This document shows, one piece after another, positions 8,496 through 15,478 of a stretch of 36,095 nt of DNA. Origin of the DNA: Caballeronia turbans (GTDB lineage: Bacteria > Pseudomonadota > Gammaproteobacteria > Burkholderiales > Burkholderiaceae); the NCBI GenBank assembly GCA_001544655.2, contig FCOD02000047.1, positions 1-36,095 of the forward strand, in the 5' to 3' direction. Position numbers and translations under genes: made by a program. Every line of letters begins with the position of its first letter. Position 1 is the first letter of the stretch. A model generated the notes under the pieces. The model had not been told where the DNA came from. It did not search any database and was given only the letters and a program-made list of their open reading frames with translations.

Positions 8496-9053
8496 TCAGG
8501 AGTTGTCCTTCATCCACGCGTCGAAGCCGTCATGGCCCAGACGGCGCAGCGTTTCGATATTGCGTTCGTAGATATCGGACGCATCGGGGAACGCCTCGAC
8601 GGCGCGATCGATGCTCGCTTCACGTAGCAAATGAAAGATCGGATACGGCGCGCGATTGGTGTAATTGTCGATGTCGTCAGGCTCGGTGCCTTCGAACCGA
8701 TACTGCGGATGAAAGCTGGCGATCTGCAAGTCGCCCGCCAATCCCAATTGATCGAGCAGGCGCTCGGCGAAGAAGAGGGCGTCGTTGTAGTCGGCGAAGT
8801 CCGCGAACGCGTGCGGCGTGATGAAGAGCGTGGTATCGACGGTTTCCGGAGCGGTGTCGCGTAGCAGACGAAGTTCATCCGTCAGTTCTACGACGAGATC
8901 TTCTACGCCACGCGCAACGCTCACCACAAAGCGAATCTGCTTTTTGACATGCACGCTCTTGGCGAACGGGCATAGATTGAGTCCGATCACCGCACGGGTG
9001 AGCCAGTGTCGAGTCGCCGCGATCACCTCGTCGCGGGTGCTGCCGTGAGTCAT
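8496..9053 (-). CDS. DUF1415 family protein
   Basis: A 185-aa protein of the DUF1415 family, recognised from HWLTRAVIGLNLCPFAKSV near the N-terminus, the central ASFHPQYRFEGTEPDDIDNY and APYPIFHLLRE. The function is unknown; conserved Cys, His and acidic residues might bind a metal or ligand. The ATG at 9053 overlaps the TGA of the upstream TetR gene as ATGA, so translation is probably coupled. An earlier GTG at 9083 would add ten residues inside the TetR gene and is less likely. Confidence 0.88.
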   Translation of the reverse strand: MTHGSTRDEVIAATRHWLTRAVIGLNLCPFAKSVHVKKQIRFVVSVARGVEDLVVELTDELRLLRDTAPETVDTTLFITPHAFADFADYNDALFFAERLLDQLGLAGDLQIASFHPQYRFEGTEPDDIDNYTNRAPYPIFHLLREASIDRAVEAFPDASDIYERNIETLRRLGHDGFDAWMKDNS

Positions 9054-9697
9054 GAGCCTTCCTGTTTGCGATGCATGGGACACGCCGCCGCGATCAGCGT
9101 GCGCGCGATGCGCGGCGCGGCGAGCAGCGGGCCCGAGCCGGGTCCGTACGTCTGGCTCGTCGCGTAGATGCCATCGACGAGCAACGCGAGCGATTCCGCC
9201 AGTTCAACGGGATTATCCGCTCCGGCAGCCGTGCAGATTTCGACGAGACGCGTGATCAGGTAATTTTTGTTGCGCTCGACCGATTGCCGCGCGGGATGCG
9301 CCGGATCGCCGAATTCGCACGCGATGTTGACGAACGGGCAGCCGCGATAATCCGGCGAGGACGCCCGTTTGACCAGATCCTCCAGCGCCTGAATCATCTG
9401 CATGGCCGGTTCGTCGGGATGTTTCGCGACGCTCGCCTCGAAGCGCCGCCGAAAGCCTTCGTCCATGCGCTCCAGATACGCGACGACGAGCTCGTCCTTC
9501 GACGCGAAACGCCGATACAGGCTCATTTTATTGACGCCCGCGCGTTCCACGACGGCATCGACGCCGATCGCACGAATGCCGTCGCGATAGAAAAGCTCCT
9601 GCGCCGCATCGAGCAATTGCTCCTGCGCGGTCGCGCCATCGGTTCGCGCACTTCGACGGGCATGGGCTTTCGGCCGGTCAGCGATTGATCGTGTCAC
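9050..9697 (-). CDS. TetR/AcrR-family transcriptional regulator
   Basis: A 215-aa repressor. The N-terminal helix-turn-helix runs from about residue 24 to 70 (LLDAAQELFYRDGIRAIGVD, then AGVNKMSLYRRFASKDELV). The C-terminal ligand domain contains YRGCPFVNIACEF, common in one large TetR subgroup. The start chosen is GTG at 9697, preceded by GAGGA at good spacing. The frame stays open to 9796, but that extension would run through the operator and both promoters. It is divergent from the MFS gene at 9819 and overlaps the next gene (DUF1415) by ATGA. It most likely represses itself and the transporter by binding the 16-bp palindrome between them. Confidence 0.9.
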   Translation of the reverse strand: MTRSIADRPKAHARRSARTDGATAQEQLLDAAQELFYRDGIRAIGVDAVVERAGVNKMSLYRRFASKDELVVAYLERMDEGFRRRFEASVAKHPDEPAMQMIQALEDLVKRASSPDYRGCPFVNIACEFGDPAHPARQSVERNKNYLITRLVEICTAAGADNPVELAESLALLVDGIYATSQTYGPGSGPLLAAPRIARTLIAAACPMHRKQEGS

Positions 9698-9727
9698 AGT
9701 CGGTTCCTCGAGAATTCTGCTGCACGC

Positions 9728-9756
9728 TTGACATGTTACCGATCGGTAACTAAGCT
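9728..9756 (+). promoter_or_regulatory. Promoter of the MFS transporter gene
   Basis: A perfect -35 box TTGACA (9728-9733) is followed after exactly 17 bp by TAAGCT (9751-9756, 3 of 6 consensus bases). The 17-bp spacer is almost exactly the 16-bp palindrome, so a bound repressor would block RNA polymerase directly. Confidence 0.7.
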
Positions 9757-9761
9757 CGCAA
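9733..9761 (-). promoter_or_regulatory. Promoter of the TetR gene
   Basis: On the minus strand TTGCGA (9756-9761) and TAACAT (9733-9738) are 17 bp apart; each matches 4 of 6 consensus bases. The -10 box overlaps the edge of the operator, which fits autorepression. Transcription would start near 9726, about 29 nt before the GTG at 9697. Confidence 0.5.
9735..9750. promoter_or_regulatory. TetR-family operator GTTACCGATCGGTAAC
   Basis: A perfect 16-bp palindrome lies in the divergent gap between the TetR and MFS genes, inside both predicted promoters. A further CGGTAAC half-site occurs at 9778-9784, 34 bp downstream in the same orientation, and might be a weaker secondary contact. The operator role is inferred from position and symmetry. 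Confidence 0.8.
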
Positions 9762-9818
9762 CTCTGATGTGACAGAGCGGTAACGTCGCAAGACAAAAAT
9801 CAACGTAACGGAGCAGCG

Positions 9819-11102
9819 ATGAATTGGGTAGCGAGACGGCTGAACGGCCGGATACATTACGGCTGGGTTGCGGTGGGCGTCGTGTTTTTCGTGCTGCTCG
9901 CGGCGGCCGGCACGCGCGCGACGCCGAGTGTGATGATGTTGCCGCTCGAAAAGCAGTTCGGCTGGTCGCGCGGCACGATTTCGCTCGCGATTTCGATCAA
10001 CCTCGCGCTGTACGGTCTCGCCGGCCCGTTCGCCGCGGCGGCGATGCAGCGCTTCGGCGTGCGCCCGACGGTGCTCGCCGCGATCGCGACGCTCGCGGCG
10101 GGCGTCGGCATCTCGTCGATGATGACCGAGCCGTGGCAAATGGTGCTCGTCTGGGGCGTCATGGTCGGCAGCGCGACGGGCGTCGCGGCGCTCACGCTGT
10201 CGGCGACGATCGTGAACCGCTGGTTCACCACGCATCGCGGTCTCGCGATGGGCATTCTCACCGCAAGCTCCGCGACCGGTCAGCTCGTATTCCTGCCGTT
10301 CCTCGCTTCGATTTCCGAGCGCTTCGGCTGGCGGCCCGTCGTGTTCGTCGTCGCGGCGGCGGCGGCGATCGTGTTGCCGCTCGTCGCGTGGCTGCTGCCC
10401 GAGCGTCCGGCGGATCTTTCGCTGCGGCCCGTCGGTGAAACGGCTAATGTGCCGCCCGGCGCGATCTCGCCGCCCAAAAATCCCATCAAGGTCGCCTTCG
10501 GCACGCTCGCATCGGCAAGCAAGACCCGCGATTTCTGGCTGCTTTTCTTCAGCTTCTTCGTCTGCGGCGCGAGCACGAACGGTTACGTCGGCACGCACCT
10601 GATCGCGATGTGCTCCGACTACGGCATGACGCAAGTCCAGGGCGCGACCCTGCTCGCCGCGATGGGCATTTTCGATCTGTTCGGCACGACGCTCTCCGGC
10701 TGGTTGTCCGACCGTTTCAACGCGCGCGTGCTGCTGTTCTGGTACTACGGCCTGCGCGGACTTTCGCTGATTTATCTGCCGTATGCGTTCGGCATCGATT
10801 TCTTCGGCCTGCCGCTCTTTGCCGTGTTCTACGGTCTCGACTGGATCGCCACCGTGCCGCCGACCGTGCGCCTCGCCACCGACGTCTACGGCAAGGAATC
10901 CGCGCCGATCGTGTTCGGCTGGGTCGTCGCGGGCCATCAGCTCGGCGCGGCGTTCGCGGCGCTCGGCGGCGGCATGCTGCGTTCGAGCCTCGGCAGCTAC
11001 ACCGTCGCGACGATGATTTCCGGCGGCCTGTGCCTCGTCGCGGCCGTGACCGTGCTGCGCATCAATCGCGCGGGCCGGTCGATGGGCGTCGCCGCGACCT
11101 GA
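9819..11102 (+). CDS. MFS transporter (monocarboxylate/oxalate-formate antiporter-like)
   Basis: A 427-aa inner-membrane protein with about 12 transmembrane segments. The start HYGWVAVGVVFFVLLAAAG and the phrase EKQFGWSRGTISLAISINL are characteristic of the monocarboxylate-porter and oxalate/formate-antiporter branch of the MFS. A second-half motif GWLSDRFNARVLL and DWIATVPPTVRL also fit. GGAG lies 8 bp before the ATG at 9819. The gene is controlled by an operator-containing promoter next to a divergent TetR gene, so uptake or efflux of a small organic acid or toxic compound that also binds the TetR protein is likely. The direction of transport cannot be read from the sequence. Confidence 0.88.
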   Translation: MNWVARRLNGRIHYGWVAVGVVFFVLLAAAGTRATPSVMMLPLEKQFGWSRGTISLAISINLALYGLAGPFAAAAMQRFGVRPTVLAAIATLAAGVGISSMMTEPWQMVLVWGVMVGSATGVAALTLSATIVNRWFTTHRGLAMGILTASSATGQLVFLPFLASISERFGWRPVVFVVAAAAAIVLPLVAWLLPERPADLSLRPVGETANVPPGAISPPKNPIKVAFGTLASASKTRDFWLLFFSFFVCGASTNGYVGTHLIAMCSDYGMTQVQGATLLAAMGIFDLFGTTLSGWLSDRFNARVLLFWYYGLRGLSLIYLPYAFGIDFFGLPLFAVFYGLDWIATVPPTVRLATDVYGKESAPIVFGWVVAGHQLGAAFAALGGGMLRSSLGSYTVATMISGGLCLVAAVTVLRINRAGRSMGVAAT

Positions 11103-11207
11103 CGATCTGCACGCGCGCGTGAGCTTGTTTATCCTTGTCGCCTTGAACGGCGCGCGTCTTCGCCGATGCGCGCCATGTGTTTTTCATCACGCCAACGAGG
11201 ACCGAAC

Positions 11208-11804
11208 ATGACCACGAAGCCCGCTCCGACCGATGTCGACATCCACGAACTGATCGCCGGCCGTTGGAGCCCGCGCGCGTTTTCCAATGCGCCCATCGAG
11301 CGCGCGCAGTTGCATCGTCTGCTGGAAGCGGCGCGCTGGGCGCCGTCGTCGAATAATTTGCAGCCTTGGCGCTTCATCGTGTTCGACCGTCATCGCGACG
11401 AAGCGGCGTTCAGGCGCGCGTTCGACACGCTCATGCCCGGCAACCAGAAGTGGAATGTGAACGTGCCGGTGCTCGTCTGCGTGACGGCTTCGACGCTCAC
11501 GCCGAAGGGCGACACCAACCGCACCGCGACGTACGACACCGGCGCGGCCGCGATGGCGCTCGTGCTGCAGGCGCACGCGCTGGGACTGGCGACGCATCAG
11601 ATGGGCGGTTTCGATCGGGACGCGTTCCGTCAGGCGTTTTCGATCCCCGCGGACGTGGAGCTCATCGCGATGATGGCGATCGGTCATCACGGCGACGCGA
11701 GCCAGCTCGACGAAGCGCTGCGCGAGCGTGAAGCGGCGCCGCGCGCGCGCAAGACGCTGGCGGAAATGGCCTTCGAAGGCGCGTGGGACAACGCGTTCAG
11801 GTAA
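11208..11804 (+). CDS. Nitroreductase-family flavoprotein
   Basis: A 198-aa FMN-dependent NAD(P)H oxidoreductase. The FMN-binding start RWSPRAFSN (about residues 18-26) and the segment LEAARWAPSSNNLQPWRFIV (about 38-57) are diagnostic. The C-terminal part contains GLATHQMGGFD and AMMAIGHHGD, also typical. A GAGG sequence precedes the ATG at 11208; an upstream in-frame start at 11166 lacks domain match. The family reduces nitro compounds, quinones or similar acceptors; the natural substrate is unknown. It follows the MFS gene after about 105 bp without a terminator, so read-through from the TetR-controlled promoter is possible. It converges on the gene at 11811 with a 6-bp gap. Confidence 0.9.
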   Translation: MTTKPAPTDVDIHELIAGRWSPRAFSNAPIERAQLHRLLEAARWAPSSNNLQPWRFIVFDRHRDEAAFRRAFDTLMPGNQKWNVNVPVLVCVTASTLTPKGDTNRTATYDTGAAAMALVLQAHALGLATHQMGGFDRDAFRQAFSIPADVELIAMMAIGHHGDASQLDEALREREAAPRARKTLAEMAFEGAWDNAFR

Positions 11805-11810
11805 TCCCGC

Positions 11811-13298
11811 TCAAGGCTCGTCCGCTGCTGAAAGCGGTCGAGCGACATCCTCGAGCGATCTGCGCTCCGCCGCGACGCCCCAGATGCCTGCGACGACAGC
11901 CGCCGCGACCATCAAGAGTGATCCGATCAGATAGCCGACGAACACGGCGCCGCGCTCGTGGGTATCGATCAGCTGACCGAAAAGCGTCGGCCCGATGATG
12001 CCGCCGAGCGCCGTCCCGAACGCGTAGAACACCGCGATGGCGAGCGCGCGAATCTCCAGCGGGAACGTTTCGCTCACCGTCAGATACGCCGAGCTCGCCG
12101 CCGCGGACGCGAAGAAGAAAATCACCATCCACGCGATGGTCTGCGTCGTCACGGTCAGCATGCCGTGCATGAACATCCAGCCGCTTACGGTCAGCAGCAC
12201 GCCCGAAATCGCATACGTGAACGCGATCATCTTGCGGCGGCCGAGCACATCGAAGAGCCTGCCGAGCAGGACCGGACCGAGGAAATTTCCGGCCGCGAAC
12301 GGCAACACGTACCAGCCGATGTGATCGCCGGGCACGTGGTAGAAGTCGGTCAGCACGAGAGCGTACGTGAAAAAAATCGCGTTGTAGAAAAATGCCTGCG
12401 CCGTCATCAACGTGAGGCCGACCAGCGAGCGGCTGCGGTGCGCGTTGAAAAGCGTATGCACGACTTCGCGCAACCGCGTACCTTCGCGCGCGTGCAGGCG
12501 CAACGGCTTGACGGGCGTGTCGGGAATCTCGACGCCGTGCTGCCGAAAATGGGCTTCGATTTCCTCGACGACCTGTTTCGCCTCCTCCTCGCGATTGTGC
12601 GTGATGAGCCAGCGCGGGCTTTCCGGCACCCACATCCGCATGAAAAGGATCGTGAGACCGAGCGCCGCGCCGATCAGAAAGCACGCACGCCATCCCCAGT
12701 CGGACGGAAGCAGGGCGGGATCGAGCAGTACGATCGAGCCCGCCGCGCCGATGCCTGCGCCGACCCAGAACGTGCCGTTGATCGCGAGGTCGGTCCAGCC
12801 GCGCAGGCGGGCGGGCGTGAATTCCTGAATCGTCGAATTGATCGCGGTGTATTCGCCGCCGATGCCCGCGCCGGTCAGAAAGCGAAACAGCACGAACGTC
12901 GCGAGATTCCACGAGAACGCCGTCGCGGCGGTGGCGGCCACGTAAAGAAAGAGCGTGATGAAGAACAGCTTGCGCCGGCCGAGCCGGTCCGTGAGCCAGC
13001 CGAAGCCGAGCGCGCCGAGCACCGCGCCTGCGATATACGCGCTGCCCGCAATGCCGACATCGGCGTTCGAGAACTGCAGGGCGGGGCTCGATTTGAGCGC
13101 GCTCGCGACCGCGCCCGCCAGCGTCACTTCGAGTCCGTCGAGCAGCCAGGTGATGCCGAGCGCCAGCACGATCAGCGTATGGAAGCGGCCCCACGGCAGA
13201 CGATCGAGGCGTCCGGGCAGATCGGTTTCGATGATCTCGGGACGATCGCTGGCTGTATCGATCAAACGGTTCTCCTGGGGCGCGGCGGTTTCGTTCAT
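11811..13298 (-). CDS. MFS transporter, metabolite:H+ symporter type
   Basis: A 495-aa inner-membrane protein of the sugar-porter/aromatic-acid-porter part of the MFS. After a hydrophilic N-terminus of about 40 residues come ITWLLDGLEVTLAGAV (helix 1), the loop motif GWLTDRLGRRKLFF and GAGIGGEYTAINSTIQEF (helix 4). The central loop holds PESPRWLITHNREEEA, a hallmark of sugar and organic-acid porters. The start chosen is ATG at 13298; the frame is open to 13367, and no strong Shine-Dalgarno separates the choices. The substrate is unknown. No regulator lies next to it. Confidence 0.85.
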   Translation of the reverse strand: MNETAAPQENRLIDTASDRPEIIETDLPGRLDRLPWGRFHTLIVLALGITWLLDGLEVTLAGAVASALKSSPALQFSNADVGIAGSAYIAGAVLGALGFGWLTDRLGRRKLFFITLFLYVAATAATAFSWNLATFVLFRFLTGAGIGGEYTAINSTIQEFTPARLRGWTDLAINGTFWVGAGIGAAGSIVLLDPALLPSDWGWRACFLIGAALGLTILFMRMWVPESPRWLITHNREEEAKQVVEEIEAHFRQHGVEIPDTPVKPLRLHAREGTRLREVVHTLFNAHRSRSLVGLTLMTAQAFFYNAIFFTYALVLTDFYHVPGDHIGWYVLPFAAGNFLGPVLLGRLFDVLGRRKMIAFTYAISGVLLTVSGWMFMHGMLTVTTQTIAWMVIFFFASAAASSAYLTVSETFPLEIRALAIAVFYAFGTALGGIIGPTLFGQLIDTHERGAVFVGYLIGSLLMVAAAVVAGIWGVAAERRSLEDVARPLSAADEP

Positions 13299-13502
13299 GT
13301 GTCGGCGGGATGCGTTCGCTGCGACTGCGCACGCAAGAGAGTGAACAAATTGCCGCGACGCACGCAAGTTACATTCCGCTTTTTGTCGAATAAACTCAAT
13401 GGTTTAAAAATATCGGAAATGCGGTTGATGCCGTTTTCGGAACGTGTTAAAAACGCCGTCCATGTTTGAATGCGACGTCCTCACCCGACGCCGCCGATGC
13501 CC

Positions 13503-14753
13503 ATGACTTATTGCGCGATCGATTTCGGCACGTCGAACTCCGCCGTCGCTTTGCCGGACGGCCTGTCGATCCGGCTGGCGCCCGTGGAAGGCGAGGCGAC
13601 CACGCTGCCCACCGCGGTTTTCTTCAACACCGACGAGAATAACCAGTCCTACGGCCGCGCGGCGCTCGAAGCGTACATCGACGGCTTCGACGGCCGGCTG
13701 ATGCGCTCGATGAAGAGCATTCTCGGCTCGCCGCTCGCGGACAACAGCACCGATCTCGGCGACGGTTCCGCCATCAAGTACACCGACGTCATCACACTCT
13801 TTCTGCAGCATCTGAAGCAGAAAGCGCAAGCGCTCGCCGCCGAGCCGCTGACACGCGCGGTGCTCGGCCGTCCGGTTTTTTTCGTCGACGACGATCCGCG
13901 GGCGGACCATCTCGCGCAAAAACAGCTCGAAGCCTGCGCGCATGCGGTCGGTCTGCGGGAGATCCACTTCCAGTACGAGCCGATCGCCGCGGCGTTCGAC
14001 TATGAAGCGGGCCTGACGAAAGAAGGACTCGTGCTGGTCGCGGATATCGGCGGCGGTACGTCGGACTTTTCGCTCGTGCGTGTCGGCCCGGAGCGCGCGC
14101 GCCATCTGGAGCGCAAGGACGATGTGCTCGCGCATCATGGCGTGCACGTTGCCGGAACGGATTTCGACCGCCGCGTGGAGCTCGCAACCGTGCTGCGCGA
14201 GCTCGGTTATCAGTCGCTCGATCCCAAGGGGCGCGAATTGCCGAGCCCCGTGTACTTCGATCTCGCGACGTGGCATCTGATCAATACGGTCTATACGCCG
14301 AAACGTGTGAGCGAGTTGCAACTGATGCGCCATCTCTTTACCGACGTGCGTCATCACGACCGGTTGATGCGCGTCGTGTATCGCCGCCTCGGACACGCCC
14401 TGACGTCGCACGCCGAAGCGGCGAAAATCGATGTCGCGGCGGGCGGCACGACCGAAATCGACATGGAAGAGGTGGAAGAGGCGCTGCGCGTCGCGTTCGA
14501 CGAGACGCAACTGATCGCGGCCGGCGCGGACGAAACGCGGCGGATCGTCGAGGCGGCGCAGGAAACGCTCAGACGGGCCGGCGTGGCGGCCGCCGACGTG
14601 GGCGCCGTCTATTTCACCGGCGGCACGACCGGGCTGCGGTTTTTGTCCGAAGCGCTGTCGGCCGCGTTTCCCGCCGCCCAGCCGGTGTTCGGCGATCGCC
14701 TCGCCAGTGTCGCGAAGGGGCTGGGCATCTACGCGCAGCGCATCTTCGTCTGA
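13503..14753 (+). CDS. Hsp70-family ATPase, YegD-like
   Basis: A 416-aa actin-fold ATPase. The phosphate-1 motif AIDFGTSNSAVAL is at residues 4-16, the connect-1-like region reads EPIAAAFDYE, the phosphate-2 motif VADIGGGTSDFSLVR lies near 180-195, and the adenosine motif YFTGGTTGLRFLSEAL near 375. It ends soon after the ATPase domain and lacks the substrate-binding domain of DnaK, as in E. coli YegD. It is thus probably not a full chaperone, and its client is unknown. In-frame ATG codons at 13470 and 13497 also exist; none has a clear Shine-Dalgarno, and 13503 lies immediately before the ATPase fold. Confidence 0.85.
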   Translation: MTYCAIDFGTSNSAVALPDGLSIRLAPVEGEATTLPTAVFFNTDENNQSYGRAALEAYIDGFDGRLMRSMKSILGSPLADNSTDLGDGSAIKYTDVITLFLQHLKQKAQALAAEPLTRAVLGRPVFFVDDDPRADHLAQKQLEACAHAVGLREIHFQYEPIAAAFDYEAGLTKEGLVLVADIGGGTSDFSLVRVGPERARHLERKDDVLAHHGVHVAGTDFDRRVELATVLRELGYQSLDPKGRELPSPVYFDLATWHLINTVYTPKRVSELQLMRHLFTDVRHHDRLMRVVYRRLGHALTSHAEAAKIDVAAGGTTEIDMEEVEEALRVAFDETQLIAAGADETRRIVEAAQETLRRAGVAAADVGAVYFTGGTTGLRFLSEALSAAFPAAQPVFGDRLASVAKGLGIYAQRIFV

Positions 14754-14781
14754 GCCGCGCGCGAGCCGGAGAGCCGGAAAA

Positions 14782-14808
14782 AAGAAAACCCCGCCGAGGC
14801 GGGGTCTT
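14782..14808 (-). terminator. Terminator of the cold-shock gene
   Basis: A short GC stem (ACCCCGC at 14788-14794 with GCGGGGT at 14799-14805) is followed on the minus strand by TTTT-C-TTTTTT. It lies 21 bp after the csp stop codon. It may also slow transcription arriving from the rightward Hsp70-like gene, although the T-run on that side is short. Confidence 0.8.
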
Positions 14809-14828
14809 CATACGAATCCTAGCGGTAC

Positions 14829-15032
14829 TTAAACCGGCTTGATGTTCGCTGCTTGCTTGCCCTTCGGGCCAGTCTTCACTTCGTAGGAAACCTTCTGGTT
14901 TTCCTGAAGCGTCTTGAAGCCTTCGATGCGGATTTCCGAAAAGTGTGCGAACAGATCTTCGCCGCCGCCATCCGGAGTGATGAAGCCAAAGCCCTTTGCG
15001 TCATTGAACCACTTGACGGTACCGGTTTCCAT
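14829..15032 (-). CDS. cspA: Cold-shock domain protein, CspA family
   Basis: A 67-aa single-domain RNA/DNA-binding protein. It has TGTVKWFN at residues 3-10, RNP1 KGFGFI at 13-18 and RNP2 DLFAHFS at 26-32; the variant LFAHFS instead of VFVHFS is common in beta-proteobacteria. It probably melts RNA secondary structure at low temperature or in stationary phase. The ATG at 15032 is the normal family start; an upstream extension to 15074 would be atypical. A promoter at 15177-15205 gives a predicted leader of about 138 nt, similar in scale to E. coli cspA. A terminator follows directly. Which paralogue it is cannot be told from the window, so the symbol is a family label. Confidence 0.93.
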   Translation of the reverse strand: METGTVKWFNDAKGFGFITPDGGGEDLFAHFSEIRIEGFKTLQENQKVSYEVKTGPKGKQAANIKPV

Positions 15033-15176
15033 GTTACGTATTCCAAAAAATTGATGAATAAGGCCGAAGCCCAAGGGTGCGGAAAATCAAGGAAGGGGCA
15101 ATGGGACCAACCGGAGTACCGTGATGGCGAACTCGAAAGAACCAATTCACTCGCCACTTGAAATCCTGCAAGAAGG

Positions 15177-15205
15177 TTTATACGGCGAAACGATTTCGCG
15201 GTCAA
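15177..15205 (-). promoter_or_regulatory. Promoter of the cold-shock gene
   Basis: On the minus strand TTGACC (15200-15205) and TATAAA (15177-15182) are exactly 17 bp apart; each matches 5 of 6 consensus bases. The predicted transcript starts near 15170 and leaves a leader of about 138 nt before the ATG at 15032. Confidence 0.7.
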
Positions 15206-15341
15206 TTAATATCCGACAACTCTGAAGGGATTTTTCTGAGACAAGTGAGCAAAAGTTACAGGACTTGCAATTTCGGGCCGGATCGTCCTTCGAAAACACC
15301 ACTTTAGGGCAAATTCTTTCCAGTATGCACTGCATTCGAAA

Positions 15342-15382
15342 GGTGCAACCGTTAAACTACGCGCCTTCTTAAAGGTTGCACC
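15342..15382. repeat. Inverted repeat upstream of the APC permease
   Basis: GGTGCAACCGTTAA (15342-15355) and TTAAAGGTTGCACC (15369-15382) form an inverted repeat that matches at 13 of 14 positions around a 13-nt centre. It lies about 100 bp before the permease start and on the far side of the csp promoter. It could be a dimer-of-dimers operator or an RNA hairpin in the permease leader. The rest of the gap between csp and the permease (15033-15478) holds only the csp leader and promoter. Confidence 0.6.
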
Positions 15383-15478
15383 GACATCGCCGGATCGGCG
15401 AAGCTCCCTGGCGTCTTCGGCGGACGGGGTGGTGCTGCCGTGGGAATGCGCGCGCGGCGCGAGACACTGGAGAGAGAG

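Noticed and set aside
9750-10937. Long minus-strand open frame antisense to the MFS transporter gene
   Set aside because: Composition is dominated by Arg, Glu, Asp and His, typical of the antisense frame of a GC-rich gene; no domain is recognisable and the plus strand encodes a clear transporter. The same holds for large frames at 3393-4769, 27891-29582 and 33340-35223.
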